A stretch of DNA of 64,000 nt from an uncultured Flavobacteriales bacterium (GCA_938085105.1 CALKGK010000045.1:50932-114931), one strand, 5' to 3'; counted from the stretch's first letter, positions 50,472-60,501 are shown. Notes: a model not told the origin generated them from the letters alone. Numbers and translations are program-made.

Positions 50472-50954
50472 CTAAGCTATTAAATCGAGGTACTTTTTCA
50501 AAGTGTCATTTGTTGGAATTAACACTCCTTGTACACCTGCTTTTTCACCTGCATCACAATCGCGTTGTTTATCACCTATCATGTATGATTTTTTCGGATC
50601 GATGTTGAACTTGGCGAGTCCGCGTTCAATCATCAATGATCCAGGTTTTCGACTGAGCGACTTCCCGTAATCATCATGGTGTGGAGAATAATAGATTTCG
50701 GTGATCGACACTCCATTTTTTTCAGCTTCTTGAAGGAAATAGTGGTGGATTTCGGCCACTTCTTCGTGTCCGTACAAACCTTTAGCAATTCCCCCTTGGT
50801 TGGTAATCAAAATGAGCAAATATCCCCGTTCCTGTAGTTCCTTCAAGGCAGGCCACAAATCAGGAAGAATCGTGAATTCGCTGATGTGTTTGGTGTAGTC
50901 ACCCGGATCGTGATTGATGATTCCGTCGCGATCTAGAAAAATGGCTTTGTTCAT
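50472..50954 (-). CDS. gmhB: D-glycero-beta-D-manno-heptose 1,7-bisphosphate 7-phosphatase (HAD-IIIA)
   Basis: From ATG 50954 the product has 160 residues and shows the HAD motifs FLDRDGIIN (nucleophile Asp), LLILITNQGGIA and MIGDKQRDCDAG, plus the Cys/His-containing YSPHHDDYGKSLSRKPGSLM zinc-like loop. It removes the 7-phosphate in ADP-heptose synthesis. The loop retains only some of the Cys found in the E. coli enzyme. A near-consensus -7 box (CACCTTTG, 50959-50966) lies 4 bp upstream. The upstream frame to 51077 has no coding character. Confidence 0.9.
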   Translation of the reverse strand: MNKAIFLDRDGIINHDPGDYTKHISEFTILPDLWPALKELQERGYLLILITNQGGIAKGLYGHEEVAEIHHYFLQEAEKNGVSITEIYYSPHHDDYGKSLSRKPGSLMIERGLAKFNIDPKKSYMIGDKQRDCDAGEKAGVQGVLIPTNDTLKKYLDLIA

Positions 50955-51159
50955 GAGGCAAAGGTGATGATTATCTGTTTTTAAGACAAACACATGGGGC
51001 TCAAAGTGATGCTTTAGATAAATTGTTGAAAAAGAAGTAATAAGCCGCGAAAGAAGTCGCCCATTTCTATTGCACAATTTACTTTATTTGTTTTTGATGA
51101 ACATTTAGTAGGGCGGTATAGCCAACGCCCTTACACCACTAAAAACATCTTCACCACGC

Positions 51160-52971
51160 ATGACTTGGTCAAAAACTGATCTGAAAAGGGCCTTGCCCAA
51201 TGTACTTGCAAAGATCTCTCACCAATCTTTGTACTTTACTGAACATCTGAAATGTACTTTTGCCAGTGCGCAAGGTTCTAACAATGTTTTCCAACTTGAT
51301 GTACAAGAAATATTGGGGAAAACCATTGACGATTTGCCAATTTCAAACGAATCAATTTCCATTTTTAAAAACAAATGCCTCGAGCTTGAGGCAGATGAAA
51401 GTGCGTTTCAATTGATGCTCCGTGAGAGTGCTTCTGGCGCAGAGCATTGGGTCATGAAATTGAGTCAGGGTAATTCCTTTCAATATCAAGTGCATTCTAT
51501 CGTAGAACGCTCCACGAAACTTGATTTTGAGCAGATGGATCAATTGTTTCGCTTTCGCCCAGAAGCTGTGGTGATGGTCAATAAGGCAGCCGAAATCATG
51601 TACATCAATCGTCCGTTTCTAGGGTGGCCAGTGGAAACAGCGAAAGGTCGGAAAATCGCTTCATTGTTTTCTACTGATGACAAGGAAAGAATTCTACGAG
51701 CGATTGAAAATACGCACAAAAGTAAGGTAGGAACCTCCATGACCTTAAGTGTTTCGTTTCTCCAAAAAAAGAAGTCTTTTCGTTTGGAAGTGAGTGCGGT
51801 AGATGTGGAAGAAGGAGGAGTGATGCTGCAGTTTCACGATCAATTGCCTCTGAATAAAGAACAACTTCAAATAGAAGAAAAACTTGATCTTCTCGAGCGG
51901 ATTCTGGGAGGTATGGATACCGCTGTTTTTGCTGTCAGTCCCTCTGGTAAATTGCTTTTTTCGAATGCTTCAGCTGAAGTTCTTTTTGAACAACGATTTA
52001 AGAATGTTATTGAGTTTACTCATGTTACTGGCGGACGATGGTTGAAAAATGATAATAAAACACCGGTAAATCTTTTCGATTTGCCTTTTACTCGAGAAGC
52101 AGGTCAAGTAGATGAAGCTGTGGAGTTTGAGTACTTCTACTTGAAGTCAGACGAAGCACTTCCTATCGAGGTTTCATGCTCAAAAATACCATTGAGCAAC
52201 AAGGAATCCATCTTAGTTTGGCACTTTAGAATCATTCAAGAGGCTTATCGAGCACGGAAAAAAATGGAGGAGGCCAATGCAAATTTGGACGACTTTGTTA
52301 GAGCTACTGCGCATGATCTTCGCTCTCCCATATCAAACATGATGAACCTCTTCAATCTTCTCGACAAAATCGAGGATCAAGAGAAGAGAGGTTTTATGCT
52401 TGAAAAGATTAAAGACTCCGTGTTTAAACTGGATGATTTGTTGAATGGACTGATGCAAATGGTCGATGCGCAAAACAATCAACATCTGATGATCGAAAAG
52501 CTCCGTTTTGAAGATGTGTACGATTTCGTCATGAATGATCTCGAAGAACAAGTAGATGTAGCTAAGGCCAAGATTTCGATCGATTTTGAAGTAGAAACCA
52601 TCGTTTACAACAAGGCTTATCTAAGAAGTATTCTTTACAATTTGATTTCCAATTGTATCAAGTACCGCGATGTAAATCGTCCGCTCGAAATCAAAATCTC
52701 TAACCGACAAAACAACAATGAGATTTGGCTGAAGGTGGAAGACAACGGACGGGGAATTGACCTCACCAAATACAGCGGTTTATTGTTCAAACCCTTCAAA
52801 CGTCTCACCAACCAAGGAAGTGGTAAAGGAATTGGTTTGAGCCTCATCAAACAATTTGTGGAGAAGAATGGTGGACAAATTTTTGTGGATAGTGAGCCAG
52901 GAGAAGGAACAACCTTTGTTTGCGTACTTATTCCATTCCCCAATGAAGTGCTACAGACCAGTCTGTTTTAG
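51160..52971 (+). CDS. PAS-domain sensor histidine kinase, no partner regulator nearby
   Basis: The 603-residue protein has no membrane helix. It has an N-terminal region with one or two PAS domains (about 120-340; 'FRFRPEAVVMVNKAAEIMYIN' and 'MDTAVFAVSPSGKLLFSNASAE'), a HisKA domain with the phosphoacceptor His in ATAHDLRSPISNMMN near 393, and an HATPase domain with N-box NLISNCIKYRD, DNGRGIDL and GKGIGLSL. It is a cytosolic, light- or redox-type sensor kinase. It is an orphan: no response regulator is adjacent. Confidence 0.93.
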   Translation: MTWSKTDLKRALPNVLAKISHQSLYFTEHLKCTFASAQGSNNVFQLDVQEILGKTIDDLPISNESISIFKNKCLELEADESAFQLMLRESASGAEHWVMKLSQGNSFQYQVHSIVERSTKLDFEQMDQLFRFRPEAVVMVNKAAEIMYINRPFLGWPVETAKGRKIASLFSTDDKERILRAIENTHKSKVGTSMTLSVSFLQKKKSFRLEVSAVDVEEGGVMLQFHDQLPLNKEQLQIEEKLDLLERILGGMDTAVFAVSPSGKLLFSNASAEVLFEQRFKNVIEFTHVTGGRWLKNDNKTPVNLFDLPFTREAGQVDEAVEFEYFYLKSDEALPIEVSCSKIPLSNKESILVWHFRIIQEAYRARKKMEEANANLDDFVRATAHDLRSPISNMMNLFNLLDKIEDQEKRGFMLEKIKDSVFKLDDLLNGLMQMVDAQNNQHLMIEKLRFEDVYDFVMNDLEEQVDVAKAKISIDFEVETIVYNKAYLRSILYNLISNCIKYRDVNRPLEIKISNRQNNNEIWLKVEDNGRGIDLTKYSGLLFKPFKRLTNQGSGKGIGLSLIKQFVEKNGGQIFVDSEPGEGTTFVCVLIPFPNEVLQTSLF

Positions 52972-53300
52972 TGTAAACGCTCTCCGTTAGGAACCGCATG
53001 GTCTGGACCAATCAAGACAATCCCCTTCGCCGAACTTAAGCCCAAAACGAGGCATTCGCTCATCACGTTGGCGATTTGTTTTTTGGGCAGATTAACAATG
53101 GCCATCACCTGTTTGCCCAGTATTTCTGACGGAGCGTAGCGATCACAAATTTGAGCACTGCTCTTTAATGTGCCAAGTTCCCCAAAATCAATTTGGAGCA
53201 GTAAAGCCGGTTTTCGTGCTTCGTGAAAGGTTCGTGCTTTAACAACAGTACCTACTCGAATGTCGAGCGCTGAAAAAAGCATGTAATCAACTGTGTCCAT
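52968..53300 (-). CDS. csaA: tRNA-binding domain protein (CsaA-like)
   Basis: The 110-residue protein is a single OB-fold of the tRNA-binding/EMAP-II type: FSALDIRVGTVVKARTF, PALLLQIDFGELG and a GKQVMAIVNLPKKQIANVMSECLVLG. CsaA-like proteins bind tRNA or act as export chaperones. Its stop overlaps the kinase stop codon by 4 bp (tail-to-tail). Function in this species is inferred. Confidence 0.88.
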   Translation of the reverse strand: MDTVDYMLFSALDIRVGTVVKARTFHEARKPALLLQIDFGELGTLKSSAQICDRYAPSEILGKQVMAIVNLPKKQIANVMSECLVLGLSSAKGIVLIGPDHAVPNGERLH

Positions 53301-53338
53301 TAGCCTTAAGGGAAATAATTTAGAAGGTAAGATAGCAA

Positions 53339-53388
53339 GTTCTGAGCGTGTTGTTGAGAACAGCTTCTGATTTAGAAAAACTCAGAAC
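53339..53388. repeat. Inverted repeat in the csaA-mutA intergenic region
   Basis: GTTCTGAG (53339-53346) and CTCAGAAC (53381-53388) form an 8-bp perfect inverted repeat 34 bp apart, between the csaA start (53300) and the mutA start (53492). It could be an operator or the base of an RNA stem. No cobalamin riboswitch is seen there. Confidence 0.35.
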
Positions 53389-53491
53389 CCGCTAAATGTT
53401 GCAAAATTGTTGAATATGTGAAGAAGATGCGGTCTTCAGAGGTTTTCCATAAATCGCAATCGTTGTACTTTAGTGGTCTAAACAAAACACC

Positions 53492-54844
53492 ATGAGTTGG
53501 CCAAAATTTGATTTGGGAGATTTTCCCTCCCAAACGAAATCATCCTGGAAAAATAAAGTGATTGCAGACCTTCGAGGTAAGGACTATCATTCGCTACAGT
53601 GGAGTGTAGATGAAGATCTCGTGCTGGATCCCATGTATACCCAAGATGAGCAAGGAGCAATTTTAGCATTGCCTCCACGTGCAATAAAGTCGGAGAACAA
53701 TGCTTGGCTTATTCACCAAGACTTTTCACAACTTGGAAATCGTGCCAATAAGGAGGTTTTGGAAGCCTTGAAAAATGGAGTCAATTCAATCAGTTTTGAC
53801 TTTGATGATCTGGTCACAAATGCCAATCTCCTCGATGGTGTGTATCAAAACATGCTCCGAATCAACGTCAACTGTACACCAGAAGATGTGCTTGATGAGA
53901 TGTTCGAATCAACGACTAAAGACCTTGATTTTAGTAACGAATGGAGTGGTGTTAGTCTTGATGTTTTTAGTAATGAAAGTACGTCTAGTCACCTCATTAT
54001 TAAGTCAATAAAAAAGATAAGAAGTGCGGATTCTTTTCAGTTGAAATTGAATCTATCCGTATTCGCGGAAGCCGGATTCGGGCCCATTGATACCTTGGCC
54101 TTTGCCACTTTAAAAATGGAGCAATTGCTTTCTTTTTGTGAAGAGGCAGGCATGAAAGCTGAAGAGGTGTTCAATCATCTTTTGCTGGAAGTGAGTGCTG
54201 GACGATCTTACTTAAGCGACCTTGCTCTGATCCGTTCTTTGAGAATGTTGATGCAAAAATTAATGCGCCTCAGCACGAACAATGCTCAAGCCAATACTCC
54301 AATATTCATTCAGTGCAACAGCGCTTTGTTCAACCAAAGTAGAATCGACCCTTACAACAATCTACTGCGAGGAACGATTGCCGGAATGTCGGCAGTACTC
54401 GGTGCTTGTGATGCCTTGTTGATTCATCCCCATGATGCCCAATGGAACAAGAGCGCGGAAGGTTTAAGGTATGCGAGAAACATTCACCACTTGCTGGGAG
54501 AAGAGGCATATTTGAGCGCGGTGAAAGATCCCATGCGCGGATCTTTTATGGTGGAGCGATTAACTGCAGGCCTCCTGGAAAAATCGTGGACAAAATACCT
54601 GTCGTGGTCTGAAAAAGGTGAGTACTGGAATCTGATTCAAGATGGGAGTATCCAAAAAGCGGCAGATGAGGCCTGTGCGATGATCCAGGCGGACTTAGAA
54701 TCTGGAAAAAGAACCCTCGTTGGAGTCAATAAATATCAGCCAAAAGAAAGTGATTTACCCCAATTGGAGAAAGCTCCGAATGTAGGTGAGTTGAAGGCTT
54801 TCCGCTGGGCAGAAGTACATGAATCAAAAGGATTGAAAGGATGA
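53492..54844 (+). CDS. mutA: Methylmalonyl-CoA mutase small subunit
   Basis: The 450-residue subunit has the mutase barrel (VKNS-like '[18 protein letters not shown]', '[24 protein letters not shown]') but lacks the active-site region and the C-terminal cobalamin-binding domain seen in the large subunit. It is needed for the heterodimer. A TACTTTAG near -7 box (53466-53473) lies upstream. It overlaps mutB by 4 bp. Confidence 0.95.
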   Translation: MSWPKFDLGDFPSQTKSSWKNKVIADLRGKDYHSLQWSVDEDLVLDPMYTQDEQGAILALPPRAIKSENNAWLIHQDFSQLGNRANKEVLEALKNGVNSISFDFDDLVTNANLLDGVYQNMLRINVNCTPEDVLDEMFESTTKDLDFSNEWSGVSLDVFSNESTSSHLIIKSIKKIRSADSFQLKLNLSVFAEAGFGPIDTLAFATLKMEQLLSFCEEAGMKAEEVFNHLLLEVSAGRSYLSDLALIRSLRMLMQKLMRLSTNNAQANTPIFIQCNSALFNQSRIDPYNNLLRGTIAGMSAVLGACDALLIHPHDAQWNKSAEGLRYARNIHHLLGEEAYLSAVKDPMRGSFMVERLTAGLLEKSWTKYLSWSEKGEYWNLIQDGSIQKAADEACAMIQADLESGKRTLVGVNKYQPKESDLPQLEKAPNVGELKAFRWAEVHESKGLKG

Positions 54845-56976
54845 AAAATTGGAAGGAATTTGACTGGAAAGAAGGCTTAGATCAGCTTGAAGAGGGAATA
54901 GACGAAGGAAAATCGAGTCTACGAACAGCAGAAGATATCGACTTAAAATCCATCTATCAACGTTCAGACGCTGCGCCTATACTGGATAAGTCATACGTCG
55001 CTGGAATGGCGCCCTATTTGAGAGGACCTTACAGCACAATGTATGCGTCTCGCCCATGGACGGTTCGACAGTACGCAGGATTCAGCACGGCGAAGGCTTC
55101 GAACGAATTTTACAGAAGAAATCTCGCTGCCGGACAAAAAGGCTTGTCTGTTGCATTTGATTTGGCCACGCACCGAGGCTACGACAGCGATCACCCAAGA
55201 GTAGTAGGTGATGTAGGAAAAGCAGGAGTAGCCATTGATAGCGTGGAAGATATGAAGCTGCTGTTTGATCAAATTCCTTTGGATAAAATGTCGGTTTCCA
55301 TGACCATGAACGGAGCTGTAATCCCCATCATGGCCTTCTACATTGTTGCTGCAGAAGAACAAGGAGTGGAGCAAGGTGCTTTGAGTGGAACCATTCAAAA
55401 CGACATCCTAAAGGAGTTTATGGTGAGAAACACTTACATCTATCCGCCATTGCCATCCATGCGCATCATTTCCGACATCTTTGAGTTCACTTCTCAAAAC
55501 ATGCCCAAATTCAATTCCATTAGCATCTCTGGCTATCATATGCAAGAGGCGGGAGCCACTGCAGATATTGAGTTGGCGTATACTTTGGCCGATGGATATG
55601 AGTATTTAAAAGCAGGTGTTGAAGCCGGATTGGACATTGATGTTTTTGCACCAAGACTGAGTTTCTTCTGGGCAGTAGGGATGAACCACAGCATGGAGAT
55701 CGCGAAAATGAGAGCGGCTCGTTTGCTTTGGGCAAAATTGGTGAAGCGTTTTGAACCGAAAAACCCAAAATCACTGGCTTTGAGAACCCATTGCCAAACT
55801 TCTGGCTGGAGCTTGACGGAACAGGATCCGTTCAACAATGTGGCGCGTACTTGCATTGAAGCTATGGCTGCAGCAAGCGGAGGAACCCAATCATTGCACA
55901 CGAATGCATTGGACGAGGCAATTGCACTTCCTACCGACTTTTCAGCCCGAATCGCACGAAATACGCAGCTATTCATCCAAGACGAAACTGAGCTTTGCAA
56001 GGCTGTTGATCCTTGGGGCGGTTCTTATTTTATGGAAAGCTTGAGCACGAGCATTGCTGAAAAAGCCTGGAAGCTCATGGAAGAGGTGGAAGAACTAGGA
56101 GGGATGGCCAAGGCAATAGAAACGGGTATTCCGAAGATGCGTATCGAAGAGGCCGCGGCTAAAAAACAAGCACGCATCGATGCAGGAAGAGATGTGATTG
56201 TAGGTGTGAATCAATACCTTACGGAAGAAGAAACAAGCATTGATATCCTGGAGGTGGACAATACGGCTGTTCGAAATGAACAGATTGAACGCTTGCAAAA
56301 ACTGAGATCTGAACGAAACGAAGAAAAAACCAAGCAAGCGCTAGAGAATTTGGCGAATGCGGCAGAGCGTGGAGATGGAAACTTATTGGAACTGGCGGTG
56401 GTTTGTGCAAGAGAAAGAGCCACTCTGGGCGAGATTTCCGATGCGATGGAGAAAAGCTTTGGTCGATTCAAAGCCAAGATTAGAAGTATTTCAGGTGTTT
56501 ATTCGGCAGAGGCTATGAACGATAACGATTTTGAAGTTGCCCGACAAAAAGCGGATGATTTCGCGGCAAAGGCGGGACGAAGACCCCGGATCATGGTGGC
56601 CAAAATGGGACAAGATGGTCATGACCGCGGAGCAAAGGTGATTGCAACTAGTTTTGCCGACCTAGGATTTGATGTGGATATTGGTCCGCTCTTCCAAACT
56701 CCCGAAGAGGCTGCAAAACAGGCTGTTGAGAACGATGTGCATGTCTTGGGCGTTTCTTCTTTGGCTGCTGGACACAAAACTTTGGTTCCTCAAGTCATTG
56801 ATGCGCTCGCTAAAGAAGGTCGAGAAGATATCTTGGTGGTTGCCGGAGGTGTTATTCCAAAACAAGACTATGAATTCCTTTACGAAAGGGGAGTGGTGGG
56901 TGTTTTCGGACCAGGAACCAAGATTGCAAAAGCAGCAACAGAGATTCTTGATTTGCTTTCTAGCGCTTACGACTAA
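54841..56976 (+). CDS. mutB: Methylmalonyl-CoA mutase large subunit
   Basis: Catalyses the B12-dependent conversion of succinyl-CoA and (R)-methylmalonyl-CoA, used in propionate metabolism. At 711 residues it is full length, with the substrate barrel [16 protein letters not shown] '[12 protein letters not shown]', [28 protein letters not shown] and the C-terminal cobalamin domain with DGHDRGAKV (the base-off His motif DxHxxG) near residue 593-598. It overlaps mutA by 4 bp. The meaB chaperone is not adjacent. Confidence 0.97.
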   Translation: MKNWKEFDWKEGLDQLEEGIDEGKSSLRTAEDIDLKSIYQRSDAAPILDKSYVAGMAPYLRGPYSTMYASRPWTVRQYAGFSTAKASNEFYRRNLAAGQKGLSVAFDLATHRGYDSDHPRVVGDVGKAGVAIDSVEDMKLLFDQIPLDKMSVSMTMNGAVIPIMAFYIVAAEEQGVEQGALSGTIQNDILKEFMVRNTYIYPPLPSMRIISDIFEFTSQNMPKFNSISISGYHMQEAGATADIELAYTLADGYEYLKAGVEAGLDIDVFAPRLSFFWAVGMNHSMEIAKMRAARLLWAKLVKRFEPKNPKSLALRTHCQTSGWSLTEQDPFNNVARTCIEAMAAASGGTQSLHTNALDEAIALPTDFSARIARNTQLFIQDETELCKAVDPWGGSYFMESLSTSIAEKAWKLMEEVEELGGMAKAIETGIPKMRIEEAAAKKQARIDAGRDVIVGVNQYLTEEETSIDILEVDNTAVRNEQIERLQKLRSERNEEKTKQALENLANAAERGDGNLLELAVVCARERATLGEISDAMEKSFGRFKAKIRSISGVYSAEAMNDNDFEVARQKADDFAAKAGRRPRIMVAKMGQDGHDRGAKVIATSFADLGFDVDIGPLFQTPEEAAKQAVENDVHVLGVSSLAAGHKTLVPQVIDALAKEGREDILVVAGGVIPKQDYEFLYERGVVGVFGPGTKIAKAATEILDLLSSAYD

Positions 56977-56978
56977 GC

Positions 56979-57449
56979 TTATTCCTGATCAAACGATTCG
57001 AACGAACCGTCGTCGTAAAGACAGATGATTCGTACCAACTTCTTATTACCCCTTTTTTCGCGAGATAGGTCTGGATAGGTACTGCTGTGCTTGGTCCTAT
57101 ATTCTGCTTGTTCTTCTGCGCCCAAGTAGATGCTTTGAGGCGTTTCAAAAATGCCGTTCTCATCGGATACATTTGTAACATTCCCTTCCGTATTTATGGA
57201 TTTCTGACTTGTTACATCTGTAACCAAATCCTTTTCTTGTTCGATATCACCTTTCCCATGAAGCAACCAGTTGGTCGATAGCTTGGGGAAAGCTTGGGTT
57301 AGATTGGTGATAAAAGAGACACTAGGCTTGTTCCTTCCATTGATGATGTGAGAAATGGCAGAACGCTGTACTCCCGTGATTTCCGCCAACTCTTTAGGAC
57401 TGATATGATAATACTCAAGAATGTTTGCTATGCGCTCAGAAAATGCCAT
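56979..57449 (-). CDS. XRE-family helix-turn-helix regulator
   Basis: The 156-residue protein has an N-terminal HTH domain (about residues 5-60, with ELAEITGVQRSAISHIINGRNKPSV, the recognition helix near 25-38) and a C-terminal region without known domain, polar and acidic. Residues about 77-97 encode two Val-Thr repeats (VTDVT and NVTNVS), whose DNA repeats the operator-like palindrome. ATG 57449 was preferred to 57479 because of a TACATTTG -7 box and operator sites just upstream. It is likely autoregulated. Gene downstream of fmt. Confidence 0.9.
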   Translation of the reverse strand: MAFSERIANILEYYHISPKELAEITGVQRSAISHIINGRNKPSVSFITNLTQAFPKLSTNWLLHGKGDIEQEKDLVTDVTSQKSINTEGNVTNVSDENGIFETPQSIYLGAEEQAEYRTKHSSTYPDLSREKRGNKKLVRIICLYDDGSFESFDQE

Positions 57450-57461
57450 GACTTCAGTGTT

Positions 57462-57542
57462 TTTACAAATGTATAACATCTAAACCACATTTGTAACACG
57501 TTTGGAGTTACAAATGTTTCCGACTGTTGTTACATTTGTATC
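57462..57542. promoter_or_regulatory. Four phased palindromic operator sites upstream of the XRE gene
   Basis: The 8-bp core ACAAATGT or its complement ACATTTGT lies at 57465-57472, 57487-57494, 57510-57517 and 57532-57539; centres are 22, 23 and 22 bp apart, about two helix turns. Flanks extend to variants of GTTACA-NN-TGTAAC. The array fills the gap between fmt stop (57541) and the XRE gene. It fits cooperative binding of a dimeric repressor on one DNA face, most simply the XRE protein itself. Confidence 0.75.
57466..57473 (-). promoter_or_regulatory. Promoter -7 box TACATTTG of the XRE gene, within an operator site
   Basis: On the minus strand TACATTTG fits TAnnTTTG and lies 16 bp before the ATG at 57449. 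It overlaps the first of four palindromic sites, so binding there would block the polymerase. Confidence 0.55.
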
Positions 57543-58497
57543 AGATCAGCTGGCTCCTCTCAAATTTAGCGGCTTGTTCTGCTTGGAAACCATTCAAAAA
57601 ATCCTTCCCACTCATCCGTTTTTTGCCTTGAAGTTGAACTTCTTCTAGTTGATACCATTCATCAGAACAGGCAACAAAAATTTGTTTGTTTTCTACCCGA
57701 ATGCTTCCCGGTTGATGATCGGTTTTCTCAGAACTCCGGCTGCCTAAATGAATCTTGAACATTTTGTCATCAAGGGTGGTCCATGCGCTTGGGAATGGAT
57801 TGAGTCCGCGAACGAAGTTGTGTATTTCTTCGGCGGGTCTATTCCAATCTATCCGCGTGTTTTCCTTGAACAGTTTGGGAGCATGACTTTTACCTTCTTT
57901 CTCGATCAATTCGTCTTGATCAATGGCTGTATAATTGCCTTTATCAATTATATTGAGCGTTTTTACAAGGCTTTTTGCTCCGAGCTCCATCATCCGGTCG
58001 TGTACCTCTCCTGTGGTGTCGTTGGGCTTTATTTCAAGTTGCTCTCGCAAAAGAATGGCTCCTGTGTCTATTTCTTTTTGGATGAAGAAGGTGCTCACTC
58101 CTGTTTCTTTGTCGCCATTGATCACCGCCCAATGAATGGGCGCTGCTCCTCGATATCGGGGAAGCAATGATCCGTGCAGGTTGATGGTTCCTTTTGGGGG
58201 CATTTGCCAAACGACTTCAGGAAGCATTCGAAAAGCAACAACCACGAAGAGGTCGGCTTCAAATGAGCGCAATTGGTCCAAAAAGTGTTCGTCGCGCAGT
58301 TTTTCGGGCTGAAGTATGGGAAGCTGCTGCTCGAGAGCATAGGTTTTGACCGGACTCATTTTTATTTTCTGCCCTCTGCCTGCTGGTTTGTCCGCAACGG
58401 TCACTACGGCCACAACTTCGTGTTCCGATTCATGAATGGCTTTCAGTCCCTCTACAGCAAATTCTGGGGTTCCCATGTAAACTACTCGCAAACTCAT
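57541..58497 (-). CDS. fmt: Methionyl-tRNA formyltransferase
   Basis: Adds a formyl group from 10-formyl-THF to Met-tRNA-fMet. The 318-residue protein has VYMGTPEFAVEGL at the start and LHGSLLPRYRGAAPIHWAVINGDKETGVS, the SLLPxYRG-type loop with the catalytic Asn/His/Asp region, and a C-terminal OB-type domain (FVRGLNPFPSAWTTL). It overlaps the MATE gene by 4 bp and ends beside the XRE operator array. Confidence 0.98.
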   Translation of the reverse strand: MSLRVVYMGTPEFAVEGLKAIHESEHEVVAVVTVADKPAGRGQKIKMSPVKTYALEQQLPILQPEKLRDEHFLDQLRSFEADLFVVVAFRMLPEVVWQMPPKGTINLHGSLLPRYRGAAPIHWAVINGDKETGVSTFFIQKEIDTGAILLREQLEIKPNDTTGEVHDRMMELGAKSLVKTLNIIDKGNYTAIDQDELIEKEGKSHAPKLFKENTRIDWNRPAEEIHNFVRGLNPFPSAWTTLDDKMFKIHLGSRSSEKTDHQPGSIRVENKQIFVACSDEWYQLEEVQLQGKKRMSGKDFLNGFQAEQAAKFERSQLI

Positions 58498-59873
58498 AAT
58501 TGATGATTTTTCCAGTTTCCAAACAATAAAAATAATCCACTCATCAGTCCCATCATACCAAAATAAACGTAATCACTCATCCAAATGATGTGGATTTCTT
58601 GTGGGCGGACAATGGTGATGAAATAGACAACAAAAAGGTAGATGAAAATAGATGATAGCTCAACGCCGAAACCTACCCAAGTGCGTCCACTTCCTTCAAT
58701 CACGTTAATGAATACTCCAGAAAAGGAGAAGAGGATGATGGAAAAGAACACTACACGCGTGCTCTTTACGAAGGCTTCAATGCCCAGGATTTCGTTAGGC
58801 TCAAAGAAATAAGTGGAAATGTATTCAGGGTAGAGCACAAATCCATGGCAGAGAATAACGACGCCGATGATGTTCATGGAGATCAAGCGCTTGATGGCTT
58901 GAGGAAGCTCCGTTTGTCGACCAGAGGCGATGAGCGTGCTAATGTAGGTTCGGGTGGTTTGTCCGACGCCCATGAGAATTACAAAGGCAAGCATGTATAG
59001 CGTTCTAACGAGGTTAGAAACCTTCAGCTCCAAGACGCCAACCTTCTCCACTAAAAAGAAGAAAAGTGTCCAAGTTGCGAGGGCAAGCACTTGTTGAAGC
59101 ATGAGCGGGAAGGAGAGAACGAGCATTTCTTTTGCTGGCTGGATCCCGATGGTGCGAATGGCGCTTTTCAACTGAAGCTTTTTACCATCGCCAAAAAATA
59201 GGGTGTAAGAGAGTAGAAATATAAACCCGATGAATTCTGAAGCTACGGTGGCCCATGCCGCTCCTTCATGTCCAAGTGCGGGGAACGACCAATTTCCGGT
59301 AATGAGGACGTAATCCAAGACGATGTTCAATCCCGCGGTAATGACGGTGGAAAAGATGAGAATTCCTGTTCGAGCAATGCCCACATAGAAGGCTACTAAA
59401 GCCATAAGGATGGCGTAAAAAATCATTCCAAGCAAACGTATGTTGAGGAATTCTTGGGCAACGAGGAGCACTCCTTTCCCTTCAGTCCATGAAGGTAATA
59501 AGTAGTTGCTAGTGAGTTGAATAAGTCCTCCTAGAAGAAGTGAAAGAAGAATGCAAAGGAGGAGTCCGTTCGCGAAATATTTTCCAACTTCTTTCTTCTG
59601 GTTCTCTCCTTGTTTCCGTGCAATAAATATTTGTGTTCCGGAGGCCATTCCAGAGATGAACATGGAAGCGGTGATGTAGATCATGGCGGCAATTCCGGCT
59701 CCACTGATGGCTTCGTCACTCACTTTGGCGAGGAAAAAATTGTCGGTAAAGAGCACTAAGAATTGAACGAAGGCCCCTATAGAAAGTGGAAGCGCAACGG
59801 CAATCATGCTTGAAAAGCGGAGAGATAGTGGTTCAGACTTCTCGCTCGTAATATCTTTGGATGATTCCTTCAA
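58494..59873 (-). CDS. MATE-family multidrug/sodium-coupled efflux transporter
   Basis: The 459-residue protein has about 12 membrane helices in two halves (VALPLSIGAFVQFLVLFTDNFFLAKV at the start; MLVLSFPLMLQQVLALATWT in the second half), the MATE pattern. Substrate cannot be assigned. Its ATG lies within the TrmH gene, overlapping its end by 41 bp, and fmt overlaps its stop by 4 bp. Confidence 0.93.
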   Translation of the reverse strand: MKESSKDITSEKSEPLSLRFSSMIAVALPLSIGAFVQFLVLFTDNFFLAKVSDEAISGAGIAAMIYITASMFISGMASGTQIFIARKQGENQKKEVGKYFANGLLLCILLSLLLGGLIQLTSNYLLPSWTEGKGVLLVAQEFLNIRLLGMIFYAILMALVAFYVGIARTGILIFSTVITAGLNIVLDYVLITGNWSFPALGHEGAAWATVASEFIGFIFLLSYTLFFGDGKKLQLKSAIRTIGIQPAKEMLVLSFPLMLQQVLALATWTLFFFLVEKVGVLELKVSNLVRTLYMLAFVILMGVGQTTRTYISTLIASGRQTELPQAIKRLISMNIIGVVILCHGFVLYPEYISTYFFEPNEILGIEAFVKSTRVVFFSIILFSFSGVFINVIEGSGRTWVGFGVELSSIFIYLFVVYFITIVRPQEIHIIWMSDYVYFGMMGLMSGLFLLFGNWKNHQL

Positions 59874-60495
59874 CTCCTTTGATGCTGTTTTTGGTCCATT
59901 GTAAGAGGATTTCGTGCTCTTCTTCTGGTCGAAGTCTCCAGTTGATGTCGCTCTCTCTTAATCGCTGCGAAAGGTCGTATAAACTTATGGCTGCGGCAAC
60001 AGAGATGTTAAAGCTTTCTGTGAATCCATGCATGGGTATTTTGACAAATTCGTCGGCTTCCTCCATCACTTCTTGAGATATTCCGTCGATTTCGGTTCCA
60101 AAAACCAAAGCAAAAGGGGTGGAGATGTCAAAATTTCGGATGTACTGGTCGCGAATATGAGGGGTGGTTGCAACGATGCGTACTCCTTGTTGTTTCAATG
60201 TGCGAATGCAATCCAAGGTGGCGTTTTCTCCGTGGTACCTTTGGATGTCCAACCATTTGCTAGATCCTAAGCTGACTTTCTTCTTCACCGCAAAGGGGTG
60301 CTTTTTTTCAATGATGTGCACTTTGTGGACACCAAAACAATCGCTGCTTCTAAGAACTGCAGAGATGTTGTGCGGTTGATAGAGGTCTTCCAAAACAACC
60401 TGCATGTGCTGCGTGCGCTCTAAGATAAGTTTGTCGAACAGCGCTTTCCTTTCTGGTGATAGGAAGGATTGTAGAAATTCGAAAAGTGATTCCAT
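59833..60495 (-). CDS. TrmH/SpoU-family RNA 2'-O-methyltransferase
   Basis: The 220-residue protein fits the trefoil-knot SpoU family: LEDLYQPHNISAVLRSSDCFGVHKVHI (motif 1), FALVFGTEIDGIS (motif 2) and IPMHGFTESFNISVAAAISLYDLSQ (motif 3), with Asn and Glu of the SAM-binding knot. The target may be tRNA G18 (TrmH) or a 23S position. It overlaps the MATE start by 41 bp. Confidence 0.93.
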   Translation of the reverse strand: MESLFEFLQSFLSPERKALFDKLILERTQHMQVVLEDLYQPHNISAVLRSSDCFGVHKVHIIEKKHPFAVKKKVSLGSSKWLDIQRYHGENATLDCIRTLKQQGVRIVATTPHIRDQYIRNFDISTPFALVFGTEIDGISQEVMEEADEFVKIPMHGFTESFNISVAAAISLYDLSQRLRESDINWRLRPEEEHEILLQWTKNSIKGVEGIIQRYYEREV

Positions 60496-60501
60496 TGGGT
60501 G

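Noticed and set aside
53301..53491. Cobalamin riboswitch upstream of the mutase genes
   Set aside because: No B12-box-like sequence was seen in the 191-bp gap; only a short inverted repeat.
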